Source: Sedimentisphaerales bacterium
GTDB lineage: Bacteria; Planctomycetota; Phycisphaerae; Sedimentisphaerales; SG8-4
Length of the DNA: 53,014 bases
Assembly: GCA_016928975.1 (NCBI GenBank)
Contig: JAFGJR010000250.1
Coordinates: 1 to 53,014, forward strand
Direction of reading: 5' to 3'
The notes below the pieces were generated by a model. That model did no database searches and was not told the DNA's origin. It saw nothing but the letters and a program-made list of their open reading frames with translations. Every line of letters starts with the position of its first letter. Positions within the stretch are counted from its first letter, which is position 1. This document shows, in pieces, positions 15,431-24,454 of this stretch. Made by a program: the position numbers and the translations under genes.

Positions 15431-17017
15431 ATGGCGTTTCGTAATAAGAAGACCAATCCGCGGCGAGATCAAGTCCGCCGGAATATCTCCAGCGACCGCG
15501 CCGGGTGGGTCGCCTATCTGGCCGATGCGGACCTGATCATCTCCTTGCTGTTGTGGCTGCTGTTTGTAGTCGGCTGCGTTGCGGTGTTGTCTTTTGGGCT
15601 GGTGGAGCGGCGAGGGTACCGGGCGCTGGTCGCCACGGCAGCCATGGTGGTGCTTCTGACCACGGGGGCCAGTTTCTACGCCTATCGCTGGCAGCCTCGC
15701 ACGGTCCGCAACCACGCGAGAGGGTTCTCGCTGATTTGCCTGTACGTGCTGCTTCTGGCGGTGGCACGGTTTGGCTCCCTGTCCAGCCGCGGAGCCCTGT
15801 GGGGGCCGAGCTGGGGGACGGGCACCGCGATCCTGGCGGCCATCGTTCTGGTCATCGCCTACGACCAGCGATTTGCGACCGGAATGAGCGCCCTGTACTG
15901 TATCTTCGCCGTGCTGGCGGTGGGGCCCAGGCCCGACCAGGGGCTTCAGTTGCAGGGCGTCGGGCTGTTCCTGACGATGTTCTCCGGGGCGGCCGTCTGC
16001 TGCTTCTCCCTCCAGGACATCCGCACGCGCATGAAACTCCTGGAAGTCGGCGCCTTGACCGCGGCGGTCGTCTTTCTCACGTCCCTGTCGGCCGTCTATC
16101 TGAATTTCCGGGGCGAGCCTCCGGGGTGGACTACGGTCCTGGCAGGGGGCGGCTATCATGCAATGGCGGCGTTTGCGGCGGGGTTGCTGGCTCAGAGTCT
16201 GCTGCCGCTGATCGAGAAGCTGTTTCATATCGCCACGAGCATGACCCTGCTGGACTACTCCGACGCCAATCAGCCGTTGCTGAAGAAGCTGGCGATGGAA
16301 GCGCCGGGGACGTTCAGTCACAGCCTTCTGATCGGGTCCATCGCTGAGGCGGCGGCCGAAGCCATCGGCTGCAACGGACTGCTGTGTCGCGTCGGAGCGT
16401 ACTATCACGACATCGGCAAGATCAACAAGCCCAAGTACTTCACCGAGAACGAGATGGGCTCGGCCAGCCGGCACAAGGAGCTGTCGCCGGCGATGAGCCA
16501 GTTGATCATCGTTGGTCACGTCAAGGACGGCGTGGAGATGGCCAGAGAGTTTGGCCTGCCGAGCGTCCTGCACCAGTTCATTCAAACGCATCACGGCACC
16601 ACGCTGGTCGAGCCGTTCTACCACGAGGCGAAGAAGAAGTACGAGGACGGCAAGAAGCTCATCGAGCCGCCCCCGTCGGAGAGCGAGTTCCGTTACGCGG
16701 GCCCGAAACCGAAGTCGAAGGAAGCGGCGATCATCATGCTCGCCGATGCGGTCGAGGGAGCCGTGCGCTCGCTCACGGAAGTGACGCTGGGCAGGGTCGA
16801 GACGGTCGTGCACAACATCGCGATGAGGCGGTTGCAGGATGGTCAGCTCGACGACTGTGACCTGACGCTGCGAGAGCTCAGCCAGATTGAAGCGAGCATG
16901 TCGAAGTCGCTCGCTGCCCATTATCACGGGCGCATCGCCTATCCCACGGCCCCGGACATCCCGTTGGACGAGGATCGCCCGTCGAAGTCAGGCGTTCCCC
17001 GGGTCGTTGGGGCATAG
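15431..17017 (+). CDS. Membrane HD-domain hydrolase (PgpH/7TM-HD family), short form
   Basis: From MAFRNKKTNP the protein is 528 residues: about seven hydrophobic segments (35-265), then an HD domain with TFSHSLLIGS (His297), YYHDIGKINKP (His326, Asp327), QTHHGTT and MLADAVEGAVRS. Family members such as PgpH hydrolyse cyclic di-AMP. The usual 250-residue extracellular 7TMR-HDED sensor between the first membrane helix and the 7TM block is missing here, so ligand sensing must differ. It lies between phoH and ybeY as in many bacteria. The start at 15431 is preferred to 15395 because the upstream residues look non-coding. Confidence 0.88.
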   Translation: MAFRNKKTNPRRDQVRRNISSDRAGWVAYLADADLIISLLLWLLFVVGCVAVLSFGLVERRGYRALVATAAMVVLLTTGASFYAYRWQPRTVRNHARGFSLICLYVLLLAVARFGSLSSRGALWGPSWGTGTAILAAIVLVIAYDQRFATGMSALYCIFAVLAVGPRPDQGLQLQGVGLFLTMFSGAAVCCFSLQDIRTRMKLLEVGALTAAVVFLTSLSAVYLNFRGEPPGWTTVLAGGGYHAMAAFAAGLLAQSLLPLIEKLFHIATSMTLLDYSDANQPLLKKLAMEAPGTFSHSLLIGSIAEAAAEAIGCNGLLCRVGAYYHDIGKINKPKYFTENEMGSASRHKELSPAMSQLIIVGHVKDGVEMAREFGLPSVLHQFIQTHHGTTLVEPFYHEAKKKYEDGKKLIEPPPSESEFRYAGPKPKSKEAAIIMLADAVEGAVRSLTEVTLGRVETVVHNIAMRRLQDGQLDDCDLTLRELSQIEASMSKSLAAHYHGRIAYPTAPDIPLDEDRPSKSGVPRVVGA

Positions 17018-17029
17018 GTCTTCACAGAG

Positions 17030-17491
17030 ATGATTGCCGTCGACGTCAAAACACATTTCGCAGACGCGCCGGTGAATCCGTCGAAGCTCGCAGCGCTGGT
17101 GCGTGCCATCGGCAGGCGTTTCGCCGTTCGACGGGCCGTCGTCAGCATAGGCGTGGTCGGTGACGCCGAGATGCGGAGGCTCAACAGGAGGTTCCTCCAA
17201 CGGGGGGCGAACACGGATTGCCTGAGCTTCGATCTGTCCGACGGGGCCGACTCAGAGCAGCCGCGTGTGCTCGAGGTGGTCGTCAATGCCGAGATGGCGA
17301 TTCGGGAAGCCGCCCGGCGCAGGCACGCCGCGGAAGCGGAGCTGGCTCTGTATGTGGCGCACGGCCTGCTTCACCAACTGGGCTTCGACGATGTCACGAC
17401 CGAGGCAGCCGACCGGATGCATCGGATGGAGGATGAAATTTTGCAGGATTTAGGCTACGGATTGGTGTATAATCCGGAGGCGCCGAAATAG
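17030..17491 (+). CDS. ybeY: Endoribonuclease YbeY
   Basis: The 153-residue enzyme takes part in 16S rRNA maturation and ribosome quality control. GVVGDAEMRRLNRRFL, NTDCLSFDL and the zinc motif HGLLHQLGFDD are visible. In the standard H-x3-H-x5-H site the first two ligands are His111 and His115, but the third position is Asp121 instead of His. Aspartate can serve as a ligand, so activity may persist. The gene begins 12 bases after the HD hydrolase stop and is followed by corC, the canonical neighbour order. Confidence 0.9.
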   Translation: MIAVDVKTHFADAPVNPSKLAALVRAIGRRFAVRRAVVSIGVVGDAEMRRLNRRFLQRGANTDCLSFDLSDGADSEQPRVLEVVVNAEMAIREAARRRHAAEAELALYVAHGLLHQLGFDDVTTEAADRMHRMEDEILQDLGYGLVYNPEAPK

Positions 17492-17554
17492 CGGATCGGG
17501 CGTCCGTGGCCGGGCATTCCGCGTGGGTGCAGGATATTGAAAGGATGACGGAAC

Positions 17555-18838
17555 GTGGGCTTCACCGGTGGGGCCGTGTTGTTGCTATGCCTGTTCGCTG
17601 GGGCGACCCTGTTCTTCTCGGTCGACGCGATCACCCTGCGGACGTTCTCGCTCGTGCGGTTGCAGGAGGCGTTCGCGCGGGCCGGCCGGGGGGATGCCGA
17701 CGAGCGCGTCGAGCGTCTGGTCGAGAAGGCGGAGAGACTCGCGCTCACCTGCGCGTTTTATCGCCTGGTGTTCAATCTCGGCGGTTTGCTGCTGCTCGTG
17801 GCGCTGCTCTCGCAGCTCGAAGGGCCGCTGCGCGCGATTACGTACGTGCTCGCCTTCGTCATCGCCATCGCGATCTTCTCCGTGTTCAGTCTGGCCATTC
17901 CGGATGCCCTGGCGAGGTATGCCGGTGAGCGGGTGCTTGCCCGCACGTACGGCATCCTGATTGTCTGCTCCCTTCTGGCGAGCCCGGTCGTCCACGTGTT
18001 GCAGCTCTATGACGGCTTTGTCCGCCGCCTGGTGGGTGTGGCCGCCGCCACCGAGGAACAACAACAGGAAGAGAGGCAGGAGGAGTTTCTCGAAGACTTG
18101 GAGCAGCACCGCATGGAAGGGGCGGTGGATGCGGAGGAGCAGGAGATGATCGAGAACGTGCTGGACCTGCGCGACCGGATGGCCGACGAGATCATGACGC
18201 CGCGGACAGACCTGATCGCCGTGGATGTCCACGCCGACCTGCCGACGGTCCTGGAGACGATCAAGAAGGCCGGCCATTCTCGGCTTCCCGTCTATCAGGA
18301 CAGTATCGACAACATCGTCGGGCTCATCTATGCCAAGGATCTGCTGAGGGAAATCGGCCAGGACCCCGCCCAGTTCCGGCTTCGCGACCGGATGCGAGAG
18401 GTGTATTTCGTTCCCGAGACGAAGTCTCTGCGTGCCCTGCTTCACGAGTTCCAGGAGCAGAAGCTGCACATCGCCGTGGTGCTTGATGAGTACGGCGGCA
18501 CGGCGGGCATCGTTACTCTCGAGGACATCCTCGAAGAGCTGGTCGGGGAGATCGCCGACGAGTATGAGAAGACCCCGCCGGAATCGGTGAAGAGGATCGA
18601 TGAGAACACGATCGAGGTGGATGCCCGGACCTACGTGGAGGACCTGAACGAGGAGTACTCGCTGGACCTGCCCGAGGATGAGGACTACGACACGGTCGGC
18701 GGGTTTGTCCTGTCCCGGCTGGGATATGTTCCGAAGGCGGGGGAGGATTTCGATTATAAGGATATCAAGGTTACGATTGCGTCCGCCGAACCCCGGCGTG
18801 TCAAACGCGTCCGAATTCAGAAGGCCGTCGAGCGATAG
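17555..18838 (+). CDS. CNNM/CorC-type membrane protein with CBS pair
   Basis: The 427-residue protein has an N-terminal DUF21/CNNM transmembrane domain (about 1-165), a glutamine/glutamate-rich linker, two CBS domains (VLDLRDRMADEIMTPRTDLI opens the first; LHIAVVLDEYGGTAGIVTLE closes the second) and a CorC_HlyC domain ending in DYDTVGGFVLSRLGYVPKAG. Such proteins are associated with magnesium or cobalt efflux. Start is GTG at 17555, nine bases after AAGGA. It abuts recO, which begins two bases after its stop, so the two are co-transcribed. Confidence 0.92.
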   Translation: MGFTGGAVLLLCLFAGATLFFSVDAITLRTFSLVRLQEAFARAGRGDADERVERLVEKAERLALTCAFYRLVFNLGGLLLLVALLSQLEGPLRAITYVLAFVIAIAIFSVFSLAIPDALARYAGERVLARTYGILIVCSLLASPVVHVLQLYDGFVRRLVGVAAATEEQQQEERQEEFLEDLEQHRMEGAVDAEEQEMIENVLDLRDRMADEIMTPRTDLIAVDVHADLPTVLETIKKAGHSRLPVYQDSIDNIVGLIYAKDLLREIGQDPAQFRLRDRMREVYFVPETKSLRALLHEFQEQKLHIAVVLDEYGGTAGIVTLEDILEELVGEIADEYEKTPPESVKRIDENTIEVDARTYVEDLNEEYSLDLPEDEDYDTVGGFVLSRLGYVPKAGEDFDYKDIKVTIASAEPRRVKRVRIQKAVER

Positions 18839-18840
18839 CG

Positions 18841-19587
18841 ATGTTGACCAAGGATTGCGCGGTGTGCATCCGCGCTTCGGACTATTCGGAGACTTCACAG
18901 GTCGTGACCCTGTTCGCTCGCCAGTCGGGCAAGGTCCGGGCGATTGCCAAAGGGTCCAAGCGGCCCAAATCCGCCTTTGACGGGCCCATCGAAGTGCTCT
19001 CGCTCGGTGACATCGTCTTCTCCGCCGTTCACAAGGACACGCTCGCCACCTTGACGGAGTTCCAGGCGCAGCCGACTCGCGGGGGACTGCGCCGAACCCT
19101 GTTCTCGCTGCATAGCGCCTTGTTCGCCGCGGAGCTGCTGGATTCGCTCACCGACGATCTCGATCCGCACCCCGCGCTGTTCGATCACTTCGCGCAGCTC
19201 TTGCAGGACATGGACAATCAGGAGTTGATCAGCGAGCGACGAGACGTCCTGATCCGGCTGATCCTGTTTCAACGGGTCCTGCTGGGAGAGACCGGCGTGC
19301 ATCCGGTCCTGCACACCTGCGCCAACTGCAGGCGTCCCCTCGCGGCCGACTGGCGCGAAGGCTACTTCAGCAGCGCCGCCAACGGGCTGATCTGTCGTGA
19401 CTGCGAGATGAGCTTCCCGGATAAAGTCCGGTTCGGCATTGAAGCCCTCCACACTCTGTCTGATCTGAAGCAGATCGCACAAGTTGATGAGAAGACACTC
19501 GACGAGATCGAGCATCTGATGATCCATCACTTCACCCACCTTCTCGGCCGCTCCCCCAAGCTGGCCAAGCACATCCTGCCGGCGTGA
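18841..19587 (+). CDS. recO: DNA repair protein RecO
   Basis: The 248-residue protein loads RecA with RecF/RecR and anneals single strands. It has the N-terminal OB fold (DCAVCIRASDYSETSQVVTL, then GKVRAIAKGSKRPKS), a helical core, and a zinc site CANC...CRDC (Cys160, 163, 185, 188). It starts immediately after corC. It is the last gene of the plus-strand block; the next gene is convergent. Confidence 0.93.
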   Translation: MLTKDCAVCIRASDYSETSQVVTLFARQSGKVRAIAKGSKRPKSAFDGPIEVLSLGDIVFSAVHKDTLATLTEFQAQPTRGGLRRTLFSLHSALFAAELLDSLTDDLDPHPALFDHFAQLLQDMDNQELISERRDVLIRLILFQRVLLGETGVHPVLHTCANCRRPLAADWREGYFSSAANGLICRDCEMSFPDKVRFGIEALHTLSDLKQIAQVDEKTLDEIEHLMIHHFTHLLGRSPKLAKHILPA

Positions 19588-19622
19588 CCGGCTCTCTTGC
19601 AGGCAGAGACTGCGCCGAAATC

Positions 19623-20816
19623 TCAGGTCTCGCGTTTAGCCCGTAGAGATTCCATATAGAAATACAGCGCATGAAGCTGATTCTGAAAGCGGTAGGCACC
19701 GCGTCCGCTCTGATCATCCGAGACAATTGCCCCAAGCTCCTTCATGCGTCTGAGGAAGTTGTCCATCACCTTCTTCTCATCCGCCGTCAGCTTGGCGATC
19801 AGGTCTTTCCGTCGGAACTGTAGTCCTGTTGGTCGGTCTGCCATCTTCCGCACGATAGATCGGTAACGGTCACTGCGGAGAGCCTGAAAGACCTGAGGTT
19901 CAAGGAGTTTGCGGCCGACGACCTCGGCGGCGTTGAGTATTCCGTCCGTCACCTCATCTACGCCAATCGTCCTCCCTGAGGCTGCTCTCCACACAGCGTC
20001 CCCAATCTCGTGAGCCAACACGGGCAGTCCACCGGTGAACCGAACCATCTGATCCAAATGTTCGGGCGCTACCACCGCCGCAGATGCTTCAAACGCATGG
20101 GAGTAGAAGTCATGTACTTCCTGATCTGACCAAGGCTTGATCTCGACCAATTCGAAAACCCTTGCCAGGGAGGGTTGGAGGGCCACCAGTTCCCGGCGTC
20201 TGTCTTCAAGACCCACGACAAGCAGACAGAGCGCCAGCTTCTGTCCACTTGTGGCGATCTCATCTACGACACTCTTGAGCCAGTTCGCGAACTCCTCCGA
20301 GGAGGCCAATCCATTTATGTCGTCCAGGATCAGGAGCAGCGCACGTCGGTCGCCCGAGAGCTTGTCCAGCAATCTATGGATGGATGGGACGAAGTCATGC
20401 GCAATCGTGGCGAGATCTTGCTGTGGAATGCTCAGTTCTACGGAGACCCCAAACAGCCCGACCTCGCGGACATGCTGTCCGAAGAACTCTCGAACCTTGG
20501 CATGCCAGGGCTTCTCGATGCTGTCTTTCAGGATACGATCGAAGGTCCGTCGGATCATCTCCGGCAGGTCCCGCACACCCCCGAGAAACACGTGACAGCC
20601 GGCTACATCTCGCTCTCGAGCGACAAGGTGCCGGATGAATGACACAAGTGAACTCTTTCCAATCCCTCGCTCTCCTGAAACGAATCCCACTCTAAGGCGT
20701 TTCTGGAGCGATGCTTCGACCATGCTTCGCAGCCGCTCGATCTCCTGGATGCGGCCGACAAAGAATTCAATCGGCACGGGTTGGCCCGGACAGAATGGGC
20801 TGGACTCTGGATTCAT
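19623..20816 (-). CDS. Stand-alone AAA/STAND-like ATPase with C-terminal winged helix
   Basis: From MNPESSPFCPGQ the protein is 397 residues. FVGRIQEIERL and Walker A GERGIGKSS (48-56) open an Orc1/Cdc6- or AAA_16-like P-loop domain. Walker B LLLILDD (160-166) and a GGLPVLAHEIGDAVW motif (STAND-type GxP) follow. The last 100 residues (RSIVRKMADRPTG...MKELGAIVSDD...YRFQNQLHALYFY) look like a winged helix. There is no recognisable effector domain. It lies just downstream of ruvB, separated by 69 bases, in the same direction. Its role is unknown; such ATPases are found in defence, plasmid and replication contexts. Confidence 0.75.
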   Translation of the reverse strand: MNPESSPFCPGQPVPIEFFVGRIQEIERLRSMVEASLQKRLRVGFVSGERGIGKSSLVSFIRHLVARERDVAGCHVFLGGVRDLPEMIRRTFDRILKDSIEKPWHAKVREFFGQHVREVGLFGVSVELSIPQQDLATIAHDFVPSIHRLLDKLSGDRRALLLILDDINGLASSEEFANWLKSVVDEIATSGQKLALCLLVVGLEDRRRELVALQPSLARVFELVEIKPWSDQEVHDFYSHAFEASAAVVAPEHLDQMVRFTGGLPVLAHEIGDAVWRAASGRTIGVDEVTDGILNAAEVVGRKLLEPQVFQALRSDRYRSIVRKMADRPTGLQFRRKDLIAKLTADEKKVMDNFLRRMKELGAIVSDDQSGRGAYRFQNQLHALYFYMESLRAKRET

Positions 20817-20885
20817 ATCTGTGCCCTCATGTGCTACCAACCGACTTCAGCTTGCTCGATGTCCTCCATCAATAATCGGGCATGA

Positions 20886-21959
20886 CTACTGTAGTCCGGA
20901 CGCCGGCAGTTGGTCAAGATTGAATAGGTCTGGCTGACCGGTCTGGCTTTCTTTTCGAGGCCGCACCTTGAGGCCGAGATGGTCGCAGGCTTGCTTGGTG
21001 ATCTCCCGGCCTCGCTTGGTCCGCCGCACGAAACCGATTTGCAGGAGGTAGGGCTCGACGACGTCTTCGAGGGTGTCTCGTTCCTCGCCGAGCGTGGCGG
21101 CGATCGCCTCGATGCCGGCCGGACCGCCCTCGTAGACGGTCGCCAGCGCTCGCAGGACGGACCTGTCCAGCTCATCCAGACCCAGCGGATCGATCTGCTC
21201 CATGTCCAGCGCGTTGTCCACGATCGTCGCACTGAGGATGCCGGAGCCTTTGACCTGGGCATAATCGCGAACGCGCTTCAGCAGGCGGTTGGCGATGCGA
21301 GGCGTCCCCCGCGAGCGTGCGGCGATCCGTTCCAACGTGCCGTTCTCGCAGTGCAGCTTGAGCAGTTGTGCGGAGCGCCGCAAGATCTGCGTCAGCTCGT
21401 CCGGGCCGTAGAAGTCGAAATGGTAGAGCATGCCGAACCGGCTGCGAAGCGGGGCGCTGAGCAGGCCGGCACGCGTGGTTGCCCCGATCAGGGTGAATCG
21501 CTTGAGCGGGAAGTTGATCGTCTTGGCGTGCAGGCCGCTATCGACCGTGTAATCGACGCGGAAGTCCTCCATCGCCGGGTAGATGAACTCCTCGACCGGG
21601 GTGCTGAGCCGGTGAATCTCGTCGATGAACAGCACGTCGCCGGCGCCGACGTTGGTGAGCAGGCCCATCACGTCGCCGGCCTTGACCAGGGCCGGACCCG
21701 ACGAGCAGCGGATGCGCGCGCCCATCTCATTGGCGACGACGTGCGCGAGGGTGGTCTTGCCCAGGCCGGGCGGGCCGTAGAACAGGATATGCTCCAGGGG
21801 TTCGCCACGCTTTTGGGCCGCTTCGATGGCGATGACGAGCTTGTCCCGCATATTCTGCTGGCCGATGCACTCGTCCAGAAGCCTCGGACGCAGCGATACG
21901 TTGAAGCTCTCTTCGGCCTCATTCAACGATTGTCCACTTATAACTCTACCGATCGGCAT
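20886..21959 (-). CDS. ruvB: Holliday junction branch migration ATPase RuvB
   Basis: The 357-residue motor has FNVSLRPRLLDECIGQQ, Walker A GPPGLGKT (62-69), Walker B LFIDEIHRLS (111-120), sensor IGATTRAGLLSAPLRSRF, and a winged-helix C-terminus. It drives branch migration with RuvA, with RuvC resolving the junction. Unlike the usual adjacent ruvAB, it is separated from ruvA by a 2.4-kb exported-protein gene. It has its own predicted leaderless promoter (TTGCAG-N16-TAGTCT-N6-ATG), which fits the split arrangement. Confidence 0.97.
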   Translation of the reverse strand: MPIGRVISGQSLNEAEESFNVSLRPRLLDECIGQQNMRDKLVIAIEAAQKRGEPLEHILFYGPPGLGKTTLAHVVANEMGARIRCSSGPALVKAGDVMGLLTNVGAGDVLFIDEIHRLSTPVEEFIYPAMEDFRVDYTVDSGLHAKTINFPLKRFTLIGATTRAGLLSAPLRSRFGMLYHFDFYGPDELTQILRRSAQLLKLHCENGTLERIAARSRGTPRIANRLLKRVRDYAQVKGSGILSATIVDNALDMEQIDPLGLDELDRSVLRALATVYEGGPAGIEAIAATLGEERDTLEDVVEPYLLQIGFVRRTKRGREITKQACDHLGLKVRPRKESQTGQPDLFNLDQLPASGLQ

Positions 21960-21965
21960 GGCACC

Positions 21966-21993
21966 AGACTACCCGATTTCTGCCCCACTGCAA
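21966..21993 (-). promoter_or_regulatory. Predicted leaderless promoter of ruvB
   Basis: Minus strand TTGCAG, a 16-base spacer and TAGTCT, then GGTGCC and the ruvB ATG at 21959. No ribosome-binding site lies between. Confidence 0.5.
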
Positions 21994-22074
21994 GGCGAAC
22001 CTGCGGCAGGTCCTGCAAACGAGGAGCATCTGCCGGCCCACGCGCGTTCCACCGAGCGCTGCACGGCGGGCCTG

Positions 22075-24435
22075 TTACTGCGGGTTCGCGATGTACTGCT
22101 CGTATTCGGCGCGGGTGTCCACCAGTTCGAGATCGCCGCCGCCCCAGGGATTCTGGCCGGTGAAGTTGGTCGTGTTGTAGGCAGGACTGTCGATTCTGCT
22201 CTCGGGGCCTTCAATGCCCCACGAGTCGGTCTGGTAGACTCTGGCTCCTTCGTTTTCCGCGACCCATGTGCCTTGTCCGAGCGTGGTCTGGCTCCACATG
22301 TGGGCGGTGTAATCGCGGCTGCGGCTGGCGTCCTGGAGGCTGCCCAGGTAGTCGTCGAATGCCTGGTTCGATTCAGCGATCGACCTTTGCAGATTGCGGT
22401 TCGCTTGCTGCTGCGCGACGGCGCGGCTCTGCATCTCCTGACCCATCCACTGCTGGTTCACCTGTACGGTCTTCTCCAGCCGCACGTAGAGAGGCAGCCA
22501 CTCGTCGTATTCGTTGTCCGGCGCCCAACTGCCGGCTACGCTCACCTGCCAGACCGGGGTCATGGATCGGACTGAGCACTGGACGGTGAATAGCCCGCGC
22601 AGCGTTGCGCCCGTCGGGACGTTGCGGAACCGCACGTGCATCAGGCGGGCATCCACCTGGAAGCCCTGGGCACGCATCTGCTGGACCGATTGTGCGATCT
22701 CCGGCGAGAGCGGCTCCGCGGGGCACTCCGCGAGGATCTGCAAGTCCGTGCCCGTCCGCCCGAACTGAAGCACGAGGTTCAGCGCCTGCGGCGGCGGCTG
22801 GTACGGCGCGTTGATGACGCCCTGGACGGGCATGTTCATCGGGATGATCGTATGACACACGTAGCCCATTCCATGCGTTCTCGTCTGTGGATTGTCGATC
22901 ATGATGTACTGGATTTTCTGCCCTTCGAGGGTCCAGCCCTGGGGGATCTGGAGCGCCAGGGACTGGTCCGGCAACGCCGTCATCTGGAGGGGGACTTGCT
23001 TTCCGGGCTGCTGGGAGGCTCGCTTGATCATGGCGGCCGGCGAGGAAATCGGGCCCTCGGTCGCCGTTCGCGCGACAGGCGTCTGCGAGGCGAGCTGCCG
23101 GCCTTGCTCCTGCACCGTCGCAGCGCCCTGCGGGGCGTACGCGAGGTTCGCGGCCACGGTCACCAGGGCCGGGCGAAGCTCGGTCCACCTCGGTGCTTTG
23201 GCCAGCAGGATGTAGACGGTCCCGATGTTCTGAGTACGGAAGAAATAGGCGTGTCCGATCCCCTTTTCGCCCTCGTCGGTCAGAGTGATATCGGCGATCG
23301 TCCGCTCGCGCTCGGGCGTCGAGCTCATGTTCGTGGCCTGCAGGTCGGGAAACTCCTCGCGCAGGGCCGCAACGCACCTGGCGGCCAGCACGACGGAGTC
23401 TTTGATCACGTCTGTCACAGGGAACGTGATGAACAGTACGATCGCGGCCTCCTGTGGCTCCATCACGCTCACCCCGTAGGTGCCCTGGCCGAACATCTCG
23501 CCCTGGTTCACGACCCAGCCCTTCGGCTTGTACAGCAGGACCCTGCCGTCGGGGGACTGATACTTCTCGAGTGCCGGTTGACCGGTCGCCGCTGCCGGCG
23601 CGGATTGAGTCGGCTCGGCTGCCACAGATGTCATAGCGCCGCCGGTGATCTTCTCGCCGCACGCCGGGCAGAACTTCGCGCCGGCCGGGAGTTTCGCGTG
23701 GCACTTCGGACAATTCGTCGGCGTCGTCGGCTCGACGAGCTTGCCCCCGCATTGCGGGCAGAACTTCGCGTCGGCATCGACGAGAGTGCCGCACTTGGGG
23801 CAACGGACCTTTGCAGATACCGGGACCGGCGATGCCGCCGGCGTCTCCTGCGCAGGCTTGACGTTGGTGGAGGCGAGCGTGGCGGTCAACTCCTGCCCGC
23901 CCATTTGCAGGATCTGGTGCACCGGCCCGACCCCCTCGGCATAATACACGGTCGACGCCATCGGCGGCTGGCCCGGCATGGCCGTCGTCGTCGCGCGCAC
24001 CTTGATGCAGTCGAACGTGCCCACCGGCGTCTGGATCTGCTCTTTGCCGGCCGACTCGAACGTCGTACTCACGGCCATGCCGAATTGATTCACCGTAGCC
24101 GTCCAGGTGTCGCCTTCCTTGTAGGGCAGCTTGACTCGCGACAACGGCGGATCGTAGCGAAACTCCTGGCCCTGGGCTTGTCCCAGGAATGTCTTGACCC
24201 CGTCGGCATCGACGGCCACGCACTCACGGCTGGTTTGGCCGGCCATGGTCGTCTCGACGATGGCGCAGCGGACAGTCCCCACTTCGGCAAAGCCGGCGAT
24301 CCTCGTGCTCATCGGTGTCCCGGTGGACATCGTGTACGTCCATTGGTTGCCTTCCTTCAGGGGAAAGTAATCCGCCGCACAAACGACTGAGGTGAGAATG
24401 ATCGAGCAGGCAATCCCGATTCCGTTCGCACGCAT
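22075..24435 (-). CDS. Exported protein with double zinc ribbon, between ruvA and ruvB
   Basis: This 786-residue protein has a signal peptide (residues 1-21) and an N-terminal domain of YFPLKEGNQWTYTM type (to about 190). Two zinc ribbons follow: CPKC...CPQC (Cys212/215/226/229) and CPKC...CPAC (Cys242/245/256/259). A large C-terminal part follows with segments beginning YQSPDGRVLLYKPKGW and LALQIPQGWTLEG that look like two related domains. Tandem zinc ribbons (DZANK type) are usually cytoplasmic, so their presence behind a signal peptide is odd. GATAAGGAGAG precedes the ATG. No enzyme motif is visible and the function is unknown; it may be a surface or periplasmic adaptor. Confidence 0.8.
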   Translation of the reverse strand: MRANGIGIACSIILTSVVCAADYFPLKEGNQWTYTMSTGTPMSTRIAGFAEVGTVRCAIVETTMAGQTSRECVAVDADGVKTFLGQAQGQEFRYDPPLSRVKLPYKEGDTWTATVNQFGMAVSTTFESAGKEQIQTPVGTFDCIKVRATTTAMPGQPPMASTVYYAEGVGPVHQILQMGGQELTATLASTNVKPAQETPAASPVPVSAKVRCPKCGTLVDADAKFCPQCGGKLVEPTTPTNCPKCHAKLPAGAKFCPACGEKITGGAMTSVAAEPTQSAPAAATGQPALEKYQSPDGRVLLYKPKGWVVNQGEMFGQGTYGVSVMEPQEAAIVLFITFPVTDVIKDSVVLAARCVAALREEFPDLQATNMSSTPERERTIADITLTDEGEKGIGHAYFFRTQNIGTVYILLAKAPRWTELRPALVTVAANLAYAPQGAATVQEQGRQLASQTPVARTATEGPISSPAAMIKRASQQPGKQVPLQMTALPDQSLALQIPQGWTLEGQKIQYIMIDNPQTRTHGMGYVCHTIIPMNMPVQGVINAPYQPPPQALNLVLQFGRTGTDLQILAECPAEPLSPEIAQSVQQMRAQGFQVDARLMHVRFRNVPTGATLRGLFTVQCSVRSMTPVWQVSVAGSWAPDNEYDEWLPLYVRLEKTVQVNQQWMGQEMQSRAVAQQQANRNLQRSIAESNQAFDDYLGSLQDASRSRDYTAHMWSQTTLGQGTWVAENEGARVYQTDSWGIEGPESRIDSPAYNTTNFTGQNPWGGGDLELVDTRAEYEQYIANPQ

Positions 24436-24454
24436 GATGCTCTCCTTATCAACG

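Noticed and set aside
22373..24223. 616-codon minus-strand frame within the zinc-ribbon gene
   Set aside because: Out-of-frame reading rich in Arg/Gly/Asp; the 786-codon frame has a signal peptide, zinc ribbons and a ribosome-binding site.
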